Assembly (NCBI RefSeq): GCF_029784165.1
Contig: NC_073696.1
Coordinates: forward strand, 232,699,771-232,763,770
Length of the DNA stretch: 64,000 bases
Source of the DNA: Wyeomyia smithii
Taxonomy: Eukaryota > Arthropoda > Insecta > Diptera > Culicidae
Direction: 5' to 3'
The position numbers were made by a program, and so were the translations under genes. Every line of letters starts with the position of its first letter. Position 1 is the stretch's first letter. Positions 10,900-21,923 of this stretch are shown here, piece after piece. Below the pieces are notes generated by a model that had not been told where the DNA came from, did no database searches, and was given only the letters and a program-made list of their open reading frames with translations.

Positions 10900-12330
10900 T
10901 TGACGGCCCATATACTTTGAAAGCCAGCATTCCAAAACGTTTGTGTGTTGTCAAAATACGGCAACTTTTCATAAGAGGAAGTGACGGCTAATGTACCTAC
11001 TACTGATGCTGCTCGCTAATGCTGGCCCAAAAATCGCTTCTGATACTACTACTGCTGCTGATGCTATCCGCTGTCACAGTTGCTGCTGTTAAGTAAGGAT
11101 TGTTGTAGTCGCTTTCCAGAACTAATATGAGCAGTTTCGGCTGAAACAGGCTCTTATGTAGGTCAAATAGTACATTCTGAATTACACGGTCTATAATTCT
11201 GTCGACCGTGCTAGAGATAGCAATCATATAATGGCCAATATATATAGTTGGTCAATAATATAGTTTCTTGTCATATTAGGCTTGACAATTATCAACGTTT
11301 GATTATGCGAAAACTATATTATACAAATAATGAAAGCTGTTCGGGTTTTATGCTTATTACTGAAGGAAAAGGTGATTCAGTACGTTTTGAGGCATGGAGA
11401 TGAAGTCAAATTTATGACTGTTTCAAATTCAAAGGTGTAAATTAATTTAAGAGAAAATTTCAACTCTTCAATTAGGTATTTATTTCATCTTGAAAAGGAC
11501 TATTTGCTGTTTATTTCAATATCGGATAAAATGCCGATCGCTTCTTTGCGTTATCACTGACAGTGCTAATAAAGTATTCCTTGTGATAGAATAACACAGA
11601 GAAAAGCTGTTTTAATACTCAGAACTAGACGACTCACTCCAACATCTATGTAAACACTTCAGACCAAAACTGCGCCACATCACTATTACTGTTCTACCAG
11701 TTGAAAAACAAAGTGCTAAATAGTTTTAATTCAAAATTGTACCTCCCTCCTCTAACCTCTAATCCCCACTAGCTAGTAGTCGGCCGCGAGAAATAAAAAG
11801 ATGGCCTCACTCTTTCTCCTGCTAACTTAGACATAATAAGAATTGTATCTGGCTCAGTAAAACATAAGATGTATCGTGCCGTGTCAAATAAACCAAACTT
11901 AAACCTTAAACTAGACGGCTCATGTATCTTGAACGCCAGCTTTCCAGAACGTTGGTGTGTTGTCAAAATGAGGCAACTTTTCTTTGGATGCATTTACTAG
12001 TGCCCACTATCGCACAGAGGCAGCATTTCACTAAAGCAAGTGCCCCATTGTATCAGCTGGCCCTGCTACTATCGATGCTGAGACCCGCTGCAACTGCTGC
12101 GCTATCCGTTGCTATGCTACAGCTGTAGCCGCTATCCGCTGCTATGCTACAGCTGTGGGCGCTATCCGCTGCTATGGCTATGGCTAAGGGAGCACTGATG
12201 TTGTCGCGGTCTGGAAATAATATGAGTAGATTCACAGCCACACAGCACATTTCCAATTACTGGGTCTATAATTCTGTCGACAGTGCTTGGGGAGCAACCA
12301 TATAACGACCAATCAGAGGTCGAATTTTGC
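10900..12330. repeat. Two diverged direct copies of a ~400-bp repeat
   Basis: Copy one (about 10917-11240) and copy two (about 11930-12315) share, in the same order, a GCCAGCNTTCCA..AACGTT..TGTGTTGTCAAAAT block, a GCTGCT/GCTATCCGCTG-rich middle, and GGTCTATAATTCTGTCGAC followed by ATCATATAA or ACCATATAA. In copy two the middle is expanded into 30-bp tandem units starting GCTATCCG at 12101, 12131 and 12161. The copies are separated by about 700 bp of unrelated DNA. No coding capacity is recognised. Confidence 0.6.
11847..11890 (+). mobile_element. Fragment resembling the 3' end of the 50.9-kb retroelement family
   Basis: AAACATAAGATGTATCGTGC then CGTGTCAAATAAA resembles the last ~40 bases before the poly(A) of the non-LTR element whose 3' end is at 50939 on the minus strand (AAACATTAAATTGTATTTGT then GCCGTGTCAAATAAA). 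It is probably a heavily 5'-truncated relic on the plus strand. A shorter match (GTATCGTGCCGTGTCAAATA) lies near 34459-34480. Confidence 0.45.
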
Positions 12331-12959
12331 GTTTTGACAGAGCTTGACAACTTTCAATAGTACAATAGCTTGCCAACTTTCAATAGTACAATAGTACAAT
12401 AAAATTACAATTTTCTGCATTTGGGAAGAATCTTAGAAGATTTTGCAATCTATGACTACAAGAACGAAAGAAATCCATCGAAAGCTAACCGATTTATTAG
12501 AATTCAAAATTGGACATACTTTTCACTTTTTTCGGTTTTTGATTTTCATTTTACATTCCTATGTAGCCGAGTATGGGGCATTTTCGGATTCAATGAGGTT
12601 TCACCTTGAACAAGATTGGTTCTCAATTCAATTCTCCAATAAAAAGATATGCCAAATATTATAAGACAATTTCGAAGCAACCGTAAACATTCGATTAAGA
12701 CAACCCTACCTTCGCATTAAAAGCTATTCAAACTATAAAACTGTGGAATGCAAACAAATTTTGTGTAGAAGGCAAATAAATGCATTCTCAACATTCATTA
12801 TCAGTTCAAAGTTATGATCACTTTTTAATAGAACTGCCTATACTGCTACAAACACTGATCAATTTCCACAATATCAACTCTAAAAACTCGCGTTTTTTCG
12901 CATACGGCCAGCTTTATCGACACACCACAAGAACTCTACTTTTCTAATGTCGCTGATTT
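12331..12959. other. AT-rich, nothing recognised
   Basis: Short duplicated phrase CAATAGTACAATAG near 12353-12400; otherwise no feature is supported. Confidence 0.3.
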
Positions 12960-13214
12960 TACAGTGACCGGCACAAAAAAAAATCCACCCCCAGTATAAT
13001 TTTTTTTGAACCCACTCGTTCTTTCTGTCAACTTACTATGGTTTAAATTTATGGAACAGAAAAGTTTACCTCCAAACTTAATTTTTCTTTAGACATATCA
13101 CTGATTTTTATTTAAAACTTCACTTTTGTGTTAGTTTTTAAAGTATGACAGAAAAAAAGATCCACTTTATTTTTTTTTAACGAAACAATAGTTCAAACGA
13201 ATCAAAACAAACTA

Positions 13215-14771
13215 CTAGTAGTTAATATGGCCTCCTTTAGCCTCAATCACCAATTGAAGACGCTTTGGTATGCTTTCAACGAGGTTCCGGAGATGCTGTG
13301 GGTCCAAATCGTCCCGAGCCTTTTGTAGGGCTGCAAAATATGTTTGTTTGTCTGTTACCCCCGTTTGATCCCCCTTGTTGTCGAGTATGGCCCATAGATT
13401 TTCAATTGGGTTCAAATCGGGGCTCTGGGGTGGCCATTCTATTGATTTGATACGGGTTGACCGGAAGAATGTACGTGTTTTCTTCGCTGTGTGTTTTGGG
13501 TCGTTGTCTTGCTGAAATGTATAACTATTCTCCAGTCCCATTTTAAGTATCGACTCCTCCAAATTCTCACACAAAATGTCTATCCTGGAGCCCCTCATCG
13601 CTTTTCCGCCAAACTCTTAATCGCCGTTTCTTATTAAAGAGCTCAAATTTTGACTCATCCGACCAGATGACATGCTTCCAGAACTCCACGGGCTTGTTGA
13701 TGTGGTTTTGGCAAAGAGGAGGCGTTTATTTTTGTTCACTTTGCTAAGCATCGGTCTCTTTTTAGCAAAATAGCTCTTTAAATCCTTTCCTGCTATGCGC
13801 CGTCGCATGGTATGGTCAGAGACAGCGAAGGAAAAAAATCTCCTCTAGCGATTAATGAATAGACATAAAACAAGCCTAAGATGCGTTGAAATCGTCGTCA
13901 GTATGCGAAAAACAAAGTATCGGTGCTGGTGCACTCTCTTTGCTTTCCTCTTTACGATATATTTCTATTCATTAGTGTACACCACAACACGTAGTTCTCA
14001 ATGTGCACAACTCGGTATATGAAGTTATTCGTCTCTGTTACACAGAGGGATCAGAACTTGTTATATCCTTATTCATTTGACTCATGAATATGATTTTTTG
14101 TCAGAAAAAGACAGAAAATGACAATGTATGCCCTCCTACTCTCACTTAAACTCAACCGCTGCCGAAGTAGTTCCTTCCCCCACACATTCCCTCTCACCGT
14201 ACCCAACCTCTGCTGCTGTTCAAGCGACCGGATATTCTCCTGTTGCTATCCTTTCTTCCCCTAACTACCGGCCTATGGAGAGGCAAACGCAACGATCGAA
14301 TCGCTTCTCAGAGCTGATGTAGTCTAGTCATGTGTTTGTTTTCTCCCAGAAACCTATGCACCATATCATCATTTCATTATGGGTTGAGAGGATTCAAGTT
14401 TAGTCCTGGCCTGTACACTTCGTGAAGTGCACAAGTGATGAATAAACGACGATTGCATCATATTCGTTTCATTTCCATCACTGGTCAGAGATCGTCAAAT
14501 CCAACCGTTCCTTAATGGCTCGCACTTTTGTGCGTGGATCGTTTTTGATCTGCCGGATGATCAAGTCATCGGTTCGCGCGCTGCTTTTGCGTTTTGCCCC
14601 TCTTCCCGGTCATTCAGCAACACTACCGAGCTCTTTATGTTTTCCTATGATCTTTTGCACTGCTCCACGGCTCACTCCAAATTTTTCCGCTATTTTTCGT
14701 TGAGATTTCCCGCGCTTAGCATCACGCACAATAAGGTTTCGGACCTGCATGGAAATTTTTCCTCCTGTCAT
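13215..14771 (-). pseudogene. Tc1 transposase (DD34E), interrupted and internally deleted
   Basis: Read from 14771 (ATG) downwards on minus. The N-terminal part has helix-turn-helix features (KRGKSQRKIAEKFGVSRGAV). It is cut by a MITE at 13823-14483, and continues with HTMRRRIAGKDLKSY, a first catalytic Asp in VIWSDESKFELF near 13655 and RVWRKSDEGLQ. A stretch is then missing or frameshifted near 13600. The C-terminal frame 13215-13598 has FQQDNDPKHTAK (second Asp) and SPDLNPIENLW (Glu), 34 residues apart by my count, as in Tc1. The catalytic residues survive but no continuous protein is possible. Confidence 0.88.
13823..14483. mobile_element. hAT-type MITE (661 bp) nested in the Tc1 element
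   Basis: The 8-bp duplication GTCAGAGA is at 13815-13822 and 14484-14491. Terminal inverted repeats are CAGCGAAGGAAA on the left and CAGTGATGGAAA reading inward from the right (10 of 12 identical). An 8-bp duplication with CAG-starting termini is characteristic of hAT elements. There is no transposase frame inside, so it is non-autonomous. Removing the insert with one duplication copy restores the surrounding transposase reading. Confidence 0.88.
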
Positions 14772-15123
14772 TTCTCACAGCTTTATAATCAGCTCTAATC
14801 AACACTTGAAGTTGTCGTACGCGCTCTACATTAAATGTTTTCGACAAACAAAAACATTGAAGTGTCAACACCGGGGGGTTGACCAACGTGAAATACACGG
14901 AAAAAAATATTACGGTGGTGGATCTTTTTCTCTGTCATACTTAAAAAAACTAGCCATTCAGTAAACACTTTATTCAAATGTTTTTTAAATGAAAATCAAT
15001 TATATTTCTCCAGAAAAATGAAGTTAGGAGATCAACTTTTATGTTCCAAAAATTGAAATAAAGGTGTGTTAGAAAAAAAAAATTCCTACTGGGGGTGGAT
15101 CTTTTTGTGTGTCGGTCACTGTA

Positions 15124-18100
15124 GTAGCCCGTTGCTGCTTTTTCAATGAATAATCTGCACCAGCAATTTATAACAATATTTCCCAGATAGGCAAGCTTAA
15201 TTTGTGCACGAAAATTCCAATATTTTTTTATCAAAGTTTCAACACATTAATTGAACCACGAGATATTCTTATTTTTTTATGTCTAGTCGGCCACCAAATG
15301 CCGTTCCCTTTATCGGTGCTTCGAAAAATTATCACCCCATACCAGGTTACAACTAAATTCACTTTGCGATAGTACTTATAAATTACAAACCCTATCATAT
15401 AAAAAAGAATTTTTATTGGAAATATTACGTAATCAAAAAAAAATACAGCTAATCCCGTTTATGGATTGGTTCGATCTTTATAAAATAACAGCTATCATCT
15501 AATAATTACCTCAATAAAAGAAGTAGAATTGAAAGTTAATCGGGTAAAATATTGAGACAAAAACTTTTGCTTGCTGTAATGCTACGGGATATTATCCTTT
15601 ATAAACCTAATCTAATAGTTTTGTGCATTCAATCATCCATCCGGACTTTCCCATTTTTTGGTGTATTAAACAAGCGATTAAAATAATAAGATGTTGAATT
15701 CAACTTTCAACAAAAATATAATAAAGCGATTTTTCATTAATTTATCCAGTGTTGTTCAGAAAAACGTCGTAAAAAAATCTGAAAAAACGTGTAAAAATGT
15801 AAGTGTTTGAAAAACACCCTGCCATAGTCTATTACCGTTACTGTTACTTACAGTAACTGTTTTAAAAGTGGTTTTTACACTAAAAAAACAGCGTTTTTTG
15901 GAAAACCGTCGTAAAAAAAAAACAATGAAAAAAAGACCTTGCTGTATTTGTATATTTGAAATTTAAAAAAAAAAATTCTAAATGTCGAACTAAAAAGAAC
16001 TAATCTTTCATACTAATATTTAGTTTTTCACTCAAAAACAAAATCTTCAAAAATGTTTACAAATTTTTAAAATAACGGAAGAGAAATTTTATCAGTGTAA
16101 AAATTGTTTCAAGCACATCGGACATATGCAACTAAATTTGAGAGCTCACTTTTTATCTAGTGTAAAATTTTATTAAGGAAAGGCAATAATACCGGATAAA
16201 AACCTGAAACAACTTCTTATATTTCATTTCCTTGACTAAAATTTGCAGATACTATATTCATAGTCCGATTCGGAGATACGTAAAACGTTCATAGTCCTAA
16301 GCATGGGTATTTTTTTATAATAAATATGTGATATTGAGTTGTGTGCACAACAAATTTACACACATATTTGTACGCAAACAGTGTGCTGAAAACGAACAAA
16401 TAAATCACATCATACAACCACAAACTTATTTGTTGACAGCGAGTTGTAAACAAGCTTCAAGTGGACTCTCCCCAACAAATTTTCACCTTACTGTCACCAT
16501 GCGGGAAAACCTTGCTTTAGACTACTCAACTAAAAATTGCAGTACTATCCAACACATTTAAACACCGGTGGGTCACAATTCGAGTTCAATGTTAACACAA
16601 TCACATTTTTTTTAAGTATTTTAACTATATCTTAATTTGAAACCTTACCCTATATCTTTACAACTCTAAGTGGTAAACATTTCGTGGGTTTATTCTGATC
16701 TAAAATGACCAGTATATCAAGTAGGCACTGGTACCAGCACTGTACCCAACTCGATTCGCGTCGTCTGTTGACACAGGAATTAGATTCCGACTGATAATGA
16801 TCGATGTGGTTCAGCCATTGAGAGTACAATACAATTGCGCTATTTTCTCTACGTATCGAGCCTACCGTAAGAGGGGTATGATGGTCTGTTGCCAAGTATA
16901 CTGAAAGTCAACAAAGTAGACCCCGAAATAATTCCATTCCAGGAAATCGAAACATCGCACAAGCATTGCCTTGCTTACTGTGATGACAAGATTTGGCACA
17001 AAATGTTTACCTTCGCAATCCTAAAAAAGCCGACGCTAATCAGTAGGATTTTATCACTTAGTTTCTTTCGCTGGTCGAAGCCCTGAACTTACACTACTGG
17101 AGTTCAAAATGGTTACCTATCAGCGAAAAGTTTCGCCCAATTTACGCAATAATTCATCAGCAGAAATTATCAATCGTCTGGTGTTGTCTGCCGGTGTGTC
17201 GCTGGGAAAAACGTGACAAGTCTGTTTTCGCAGTGAGTCAAGCAAATTTTTAGGTTGCGCGATAAGACAATTACGTGAAACTACATCCGGACGCAAAAAA
17301 ATGATGACGAATTCATTCGAAAGGTTGAACTTGCATACCATCACATATCGATTGGTGTTATCGTTGCTTATCAACTCGAAAGCGCACACATCTTCGAATT
17401 GGAAATAAATACAGCTATTGTGGTAAATCAAGATTTACCCGACATTATCCGGAGCAATAATAGCAATAATGCAAATCTTTACGATAGCTGATAAAGCAAT
17501 CTCCAGCCGGAATAATAAATCGTCTGTTGACCGGTGAAAATCGGTTGTTTACCAGTACATTCTGTGGCTGAGGTGATTGGCATGTCGGTCAGCCGCCCCC
17601 CTCGCTGTATTCATGCTGCGGTTATTGTTATCGCATCAATTGAAAAGTTAGGCTCAGAGTAGGATTTCCCAAACCTTCATTGCTGCGTAACAGTCAAATT
17701 AGAGAGTTCTGGTGTTCTGAGTTTTTGCAAAATTTATCCTGATTATTATTGATTAATGATAACATTCATCGATGCGGGTAATCGCCAACTCCCGCCTACA
17801 ATTTCGTCCAAACTTGCAAAAACGTGACAAATTACGATTTTGCATCTCGATGTTTCTGACTTACTACTTAAGTGCTAATCGATCCTACGCCCAATTCAAC
17901 CGATCGAATGATGACGCTTCTATTCGTTAATCAGAACAAGCAACAAAATCGATCGTGCGAACAAAGGAAAATAATCAAGCGAAAGTATGGCGCAGTTATG
18001 AATTGTATATTTGAAAACATATGAAAAGAGAAAAAAAGAAATACAAATTATCACGTTTTTGAATGAAATACTTTTGCAACACTGCCCATAATTGAAAAAT

Positions 18101-18640
18101 TGTCTAATATGCCATTTTTACCGATATCGAGAAAACAGTTTCTCGTTATAGTGAATACCCCAAACAACATCCTTACAACAGTCGATTGTCAAAAAATGTA
18201 TATGTAGCGGGCAGCATATGAGAAACAATTTGGTCTTATATTCAAAATAATTGATCACGCTTCCGCGGTGGTTTGATCCTCCTCGTACTCACTCGTACTG
18301 CCATACTTTTTTCAAATAGTTAAAAGCCATTTTATTTTTCACAAACAAACACGATATAATTCTCAAGATATGCACATTAGTCAAATTACACACGGGTTTG
18401 TCAACTTTCATTGCGTTTATAATTGAAAAACGGGTTAAAAATGCTTGACGGAAGAAATTTGGCTGCAGATTTTTCTGTTTGATCTCAACGGCAAGTCCTA
18501 GCATATATGAGGGGTGATAAACTTTTTAGAAAAGTTACCTTGAACGTTCAAAACTTATTGTACCGACAAAAATATTTAACCGTTATGTGCTCGGGGTATC
18601 TTTTTTGGTTTCAAAAGACAAAATTTCATAGTTGACTGCA
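15124..18640. other. AT-rich DNA without recognised genes
   Basis: About 15.1-16.6 kb is very A/T-rich with homopolymer runs, and a phrase resembling AAAAACGTCGTAAAAAAA occurs twice (about 15760 and 15905). About 16.6-18.0 kb is more balanced and looks single-copy. The 103-codon minus frame at 17120-17431 has no motif or splice context that I can defend. This could be intron or intergenic DNA. Confidence 0.35.
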
Positions 18641-19830
18641 ATCAGTAGTGATAAAAGTAGTGAAATTTTGAAACTCCTTAAGAGGCAATTTTTATAGTAA
18701 CGAGAAGTGGTAAATGGAAAGGACCAAATTTTTTTTACCCCGACGGGAAATGGTAAAAACTACTAGAATAACAGAAATTATAAAATTGACATAAGTGACG
18801 AAAGCGGTGAAAAATGCATAAAAAAAATGATGCAAATGACATAAATAATAAAAAAAAAACTACAATAGTGATAAGCAGGCTTCGAAATGGTCACGGTAGA
18901 CCCACTTTTCACTGCGATAATCGTCTTCTTCTTCTTCTGACGCTACCAAGGCTCGCTGTCTGAATACATTCTTAAACAAACATGTCAAATGAGTATCGCC
19001 ATCACGACGTTATTTTCCTCAAACGTATTTTGACATTTTTTCTAGATATCAGAATTACGCACGTTGAGTGCATGTATTCTGGAAATTATTAATATTATTG
19101 ATCTTGTAATAATATTTCTCAACATAAATGAACGGAGTAGACAGAAATAGGCCGAAATAACATCGCTAAACGATTGACAGTGTGCATCTCATTGATACGC
19201 GAGTGTCGCTTGACTATCCTTTTCTTTCTGTGAGCTGAGCGGCGATGGTTTGGTTATTTTACATTTACGAGCGAAAGCCGACTGTGACGCACGCTAAAGA
19301 AGCGAGATCAAATGAAAATGGTGACCGTTTACAAGCCTGGTGATAAGAATGACGAAAATGGGAGAAATGTCAAAAATGAAACAAAAAATGAAACAAAAAC
19401 CGAGACGAAAAAACGACGAGAACGGCAAACATAGAGAAATGGTATAAATAACTTATATACAAATATGTCAATAATATAACAATCAATATAGTATAAAAAA
19501 AAAAAAAAAAAAAAAAAAATAACAAACATATCACAAATGAAACGATATGAAAGATAAGTTTAAACAAACAGTAATAACAGATTACAACGTGACAAAAATG
19601 ATAGAAAAGACAAAAACAGCCAAAATTGCCAAATTTACATAAATGACAATGTTGAAGAGAAAATACTGAAAAGGATGTAAATTACAGGAGTGAAAAATAC
19701 GATAAAAATAAACAGAAATGGTTAAAAGTAACACAAATAACAAAAATAACACATAACATAAAATATGACAAAAATGATAGAAATGATAGAAATGATAAAA
19801 ACGAAAACAATGACAGCTAGACAAAACCTA
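18640..19830. repeat. Degenerate AAAAATGAC minisatellite, block 1
   Basis: The plus strand is built from imperfect 8-10-bp units around AAAAATGAC (AAATGACAAA, AATGGTAAA, AACGACGAGAA and so on). It is strongly A-rich with few C and T, and has a run of 24 A at about 19497-19520. The central part near 18890-19300 is less repetitive. Frames on the minus strand that read as Phe/Ile/Ser/Val strings are artefacts of the ~9-bp period. Confidence 0.7.
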
Positions 19831-19839
19831 AATTAATCC

Positions 19840-20385
19840 ACCTAGCGGTCTGACTCAGTCTTTCTCATTCAAACTTATTATTTGTAAAAATAGATTTACA
19901 TGAATGCTCAAATCCAATAAAGGTATAATCACTCTTCGGGTTCCAAAATATTGATGTTGTAATTGAAGTATAAAATATGGAATTTGACGTAATGTTAGTG
20001 CTTAAGAAATAGCGAATTAAAGAAATGCCTTTTAATTTCGAACAATTTAATCACGAGCGATACCGGGAACGTTCAAATAGTACGATACCACATTTTAATC
20101 AGGTTGCGGCCATATATATTGAACAAAGCAGCTAAAGTTTTGAATAGTCTTTGAATTCATTTTCTTTTCAAAACTTTTGAACCACATATCAAATTTTTAT
20201 GAAGTTTGTTACTTGTAAGTTTGAGAGATGACTCGTTTGAATGACAATACTTATGTTCAAATAAGTCGTGTAATCTTTGAGAAAATAGACTTTCGTTGTT
20301 TTAACAATTTAATACATAACGGTTGCTTAAGTTCAATTATAATCAAATGAAAAGGGAACGTATAGGGCAGCCAACATTTGAAACC
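19840..20385. repeat. 5' part of an AT-rich interspersed repeat split by the Jockey element
   Basis: It begins with a sharp change from the minisatellite at about 19835 (AATCCACCTAGCGG) and continues at 24821 after the Jockey-type insertion. With the insertion removed, GAAACCACGTGTTCAATCAT joins ..AATTCATCAG, mirroring GAACCACAAGTTCAATCATC at about 25267. This confirms that the two sides belong to one repeat. No coding capacity. Confidence 0.6.
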
Positions 20386-20398
20386 ACGTGTTCAATCA

Positions 20399-20433
20399 TC
20401 AGTGCGTCTTGAACTGTCCTACAGATCAGACGT
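20399..20433 (+). promoter_or_regulatory. Internal core promoter (Inr + DPE) of the Jockey-type element
   Basis: TCAGT at 20399-20403 fits the arthropod initiator, with A+1 at 20401. AGACGT at 20428-20433 then falls exactly at +28 to +33, the required position and sequence for a downstream promoter element. The first T comes from the target-site duplication. Jockey-group retrotransposons are known to use such TATA-less internal RNA polymerase II promoters, which let the promoter be copied with the transcript. Confidence 0.8.
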
Positions 20434-20600
20434 TTTTTCGGTTGCTTGTAGACTGGTCTTTGACTGCCTATAGCTTCAAAGTTTGTGTTTTGTCAGTGTG
20501 TCTTTTAAAGATTACCTGAAAGTTATTTCCCATCAGTCTTTCTCAAGACTACCTACTTTTGAATTTAACATTTATTTTAACTTTTTTCGTATCACCTGAA

Positions 20601-21923
20601 ATGGCTGGACGAAAAAAGAAACCTCGCATCGCTGCGGGGAGGAAAAGAGAGGCATCTCTTTCTGACACATCGAGTGTCTGTAGTGACAATCCTTTTGATA
20701 TTTTGCCTGAGCAAGAAGCTGGTGAAATGGAAGTTATTAATAACGAAACTATACAAAATATAAAATCTTTAAAAAAGGAGAAAGTTCCACCTATTGTGGT
20801 AACTATTTCTTCTGAATTTAATATATTCAAAAAGGAACTTTCAACGTTTGTTTCTGACGTTAAAGTTACCTATCAAATTGGCCGTAGAGGTGAATGCCGC
20901 TTATTAGCCGACTCAGTAAAGGGTCGTGATCGTCTTGTTCAGTATTTAACTGACAAGATGTACAAATTTTTTACATATGACACCAAGAACGCCAAGCCGT
21001 TCAAGGTTGTCTTGAAAGGTCTCACCAACGATCAAACCGTTGATGAGATCAAACTTACTTTAACAGAATTACTTGGCATAGCCCCTACCCAAGTAATTCT
21101 AATGAAACAAAAATCACGAGGCGAAAACAGTCAGAGAACTGGAATTTCCCTTGTTAATTATTTAATTCATTTTAACCGCAATGAGGTTAACAACTTAAAA
21201 TTTTTTGAAAAAGCACATGCTTTGTATAATGTGCGTATAAAGTGGGAAATTTATAGGAAGTATGGCGGAGGTGAAAAGCATATCACCCAATGCCGTACTT
21301 GCCAACGTTATGGCCATGGTTCCAAATTCTGTAACATGGACCAAAAATGTCTTAATTGTGGAGACTCTTCTCACAAAAAGGACACATGTCCTGTGAAAGA
21401 GAGTAAAAATTTTCGCTGTGCGAATTGTAACGGCAACCATATGTCAAATTTTTATCAATGCCCAGTCCGTTTAGCAATTGTTAAGGCAAGGCAAGGTAAA
21501 CAAAATTCAATTTCTCAATTAAAACCAACTTCAAAACAAAATTCTCCAAGCGTACCAGTGACGCATAGTTTACCTACTCCTTTGCATACCCGTTTAACTT
21601 ATGCACAGGTTACAGGTAGTTCGAAAATTATACCGCCTAGTGTTGGTAGTTCGAAAATGACCGTCAATATGGGTAAGCAAAACAGGCTAGAAAATAATTG
21701 TACACCTATCACTCCAGCTAATATTGCTGCCGAAAATATTTTTTCTAATGTCAACTGCCTGGGGCCTATTACGGCAGGTAAACTTTCTTTTTTGCAACAG
21801 GCAATGTTCGATCTTATGAACGCCATGTTGCAGGCAAAATCAATGTTTGAAGCCATTCAAATAGGCACAAATTTTACTATTAAAATTGTTTCTAATTTAA
21901 AATTTAGCAATGATTTTAAATAA
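20601..21923 (+). CDS. Jockey-type ORF1 (gag-like nucleic-acid-binding protein)
   Basis: I choose ATG 20601 (M-A-G-R-K-K-K, GAAATGG context). The frame is open from 20559 but contains no earlier ATG. The 440-aa product has a basic N-terminus and an RNA-binding-like middle. Three CCHC-type knuckles follow at about residues 232-295: CRTCQRYGHGSKFC, CLNCGDSSHKKDTC and CANCNGNHMSNFYQC. The C-terminal tail is Ser/Pro/Asn-rich. ORF1 proteins of this clade coat the element RNA and bring it to the target. It overlaps ORF2 by 14 bases, so ORF2 is probably translated by reinitiation. Confidence 0.9.
   Translation: MAGRKKKPRIAAGRKREASLSDTSSVCSDNPFDILPEQEAGEMEVINNETIQNIKSLKKEKVPPIVVTISSEFNIFKKELSTFVSDVKVTYQIGRRGECRLLADSVKGRDRLVQYLTDKMYKFFTYDTKNAKPFKVVLKGLTNDQTVDEIKLTLTELLGIAPTQVILMKQKSRGENSQRTGISLVNYLIHFNRNEVNNLKFFEKAHALYNVRIKWEIYRKYGGGEKHITQCRTCQRYGHGSKFCNMDQKCLNCGDSSHKKDTCPVKESKNFRCANCNGNHMSNFYQCPVRLAIVKARQGKQNSISQLKPTSKQNSPSVPVTHSLPTPLHTRLTYAQVTGSSKIIPPSVGSSKMTVNMGKQNRLENNCTPITPANIAAENIFSNVNCLGPITAGKLSFLQQAMFDLMNAMLQAKSMFEAIQIGTNFTIKIVSNLKFSNDFK

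Larger units (their letters stand above)
12962..15121 (-). mobile_element. Tc1-type transposon with IR/DR termini
   Basis: Outer ends are inverted: CAGTGACCGGCACAAAAA at 12962 and CAGTGACCGACACACAAAAA reading inward from 15121, both followed by ATCCACCCCCAGTA. TA lies outside each (12960-12961 and 15122-15123). A second, inner pair of the same motif, ending AAAGATCCAC, occurs at about 13134-13166 and inverted at 14917-14950. This two-motif-per-end IR/DR layout is known from Sleeping Beauty-like Tc1 elements. Length without the nested 661-bp insert and its 8-bp duplication is about 1.49 kb, normal for Tc1. It encodes a broken minus-strand transposase. Confidence 0.9.

Noticed and set aside
13265..13450. 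Plus-strand frame over the Tc1 transposase, and similar frames at 53539-54012 and 61345-61815
   Set aside because: Antisense shadows of transposase or reverse-transcriptase coding sequence.
17120..17431. 103-codon minus-strand frame with ADELLRKLGETFR
   Set aside because: Looks peptide-like at one end but has no known motif, no convincing splice sites and lies in unannotated AT-rich DNA.
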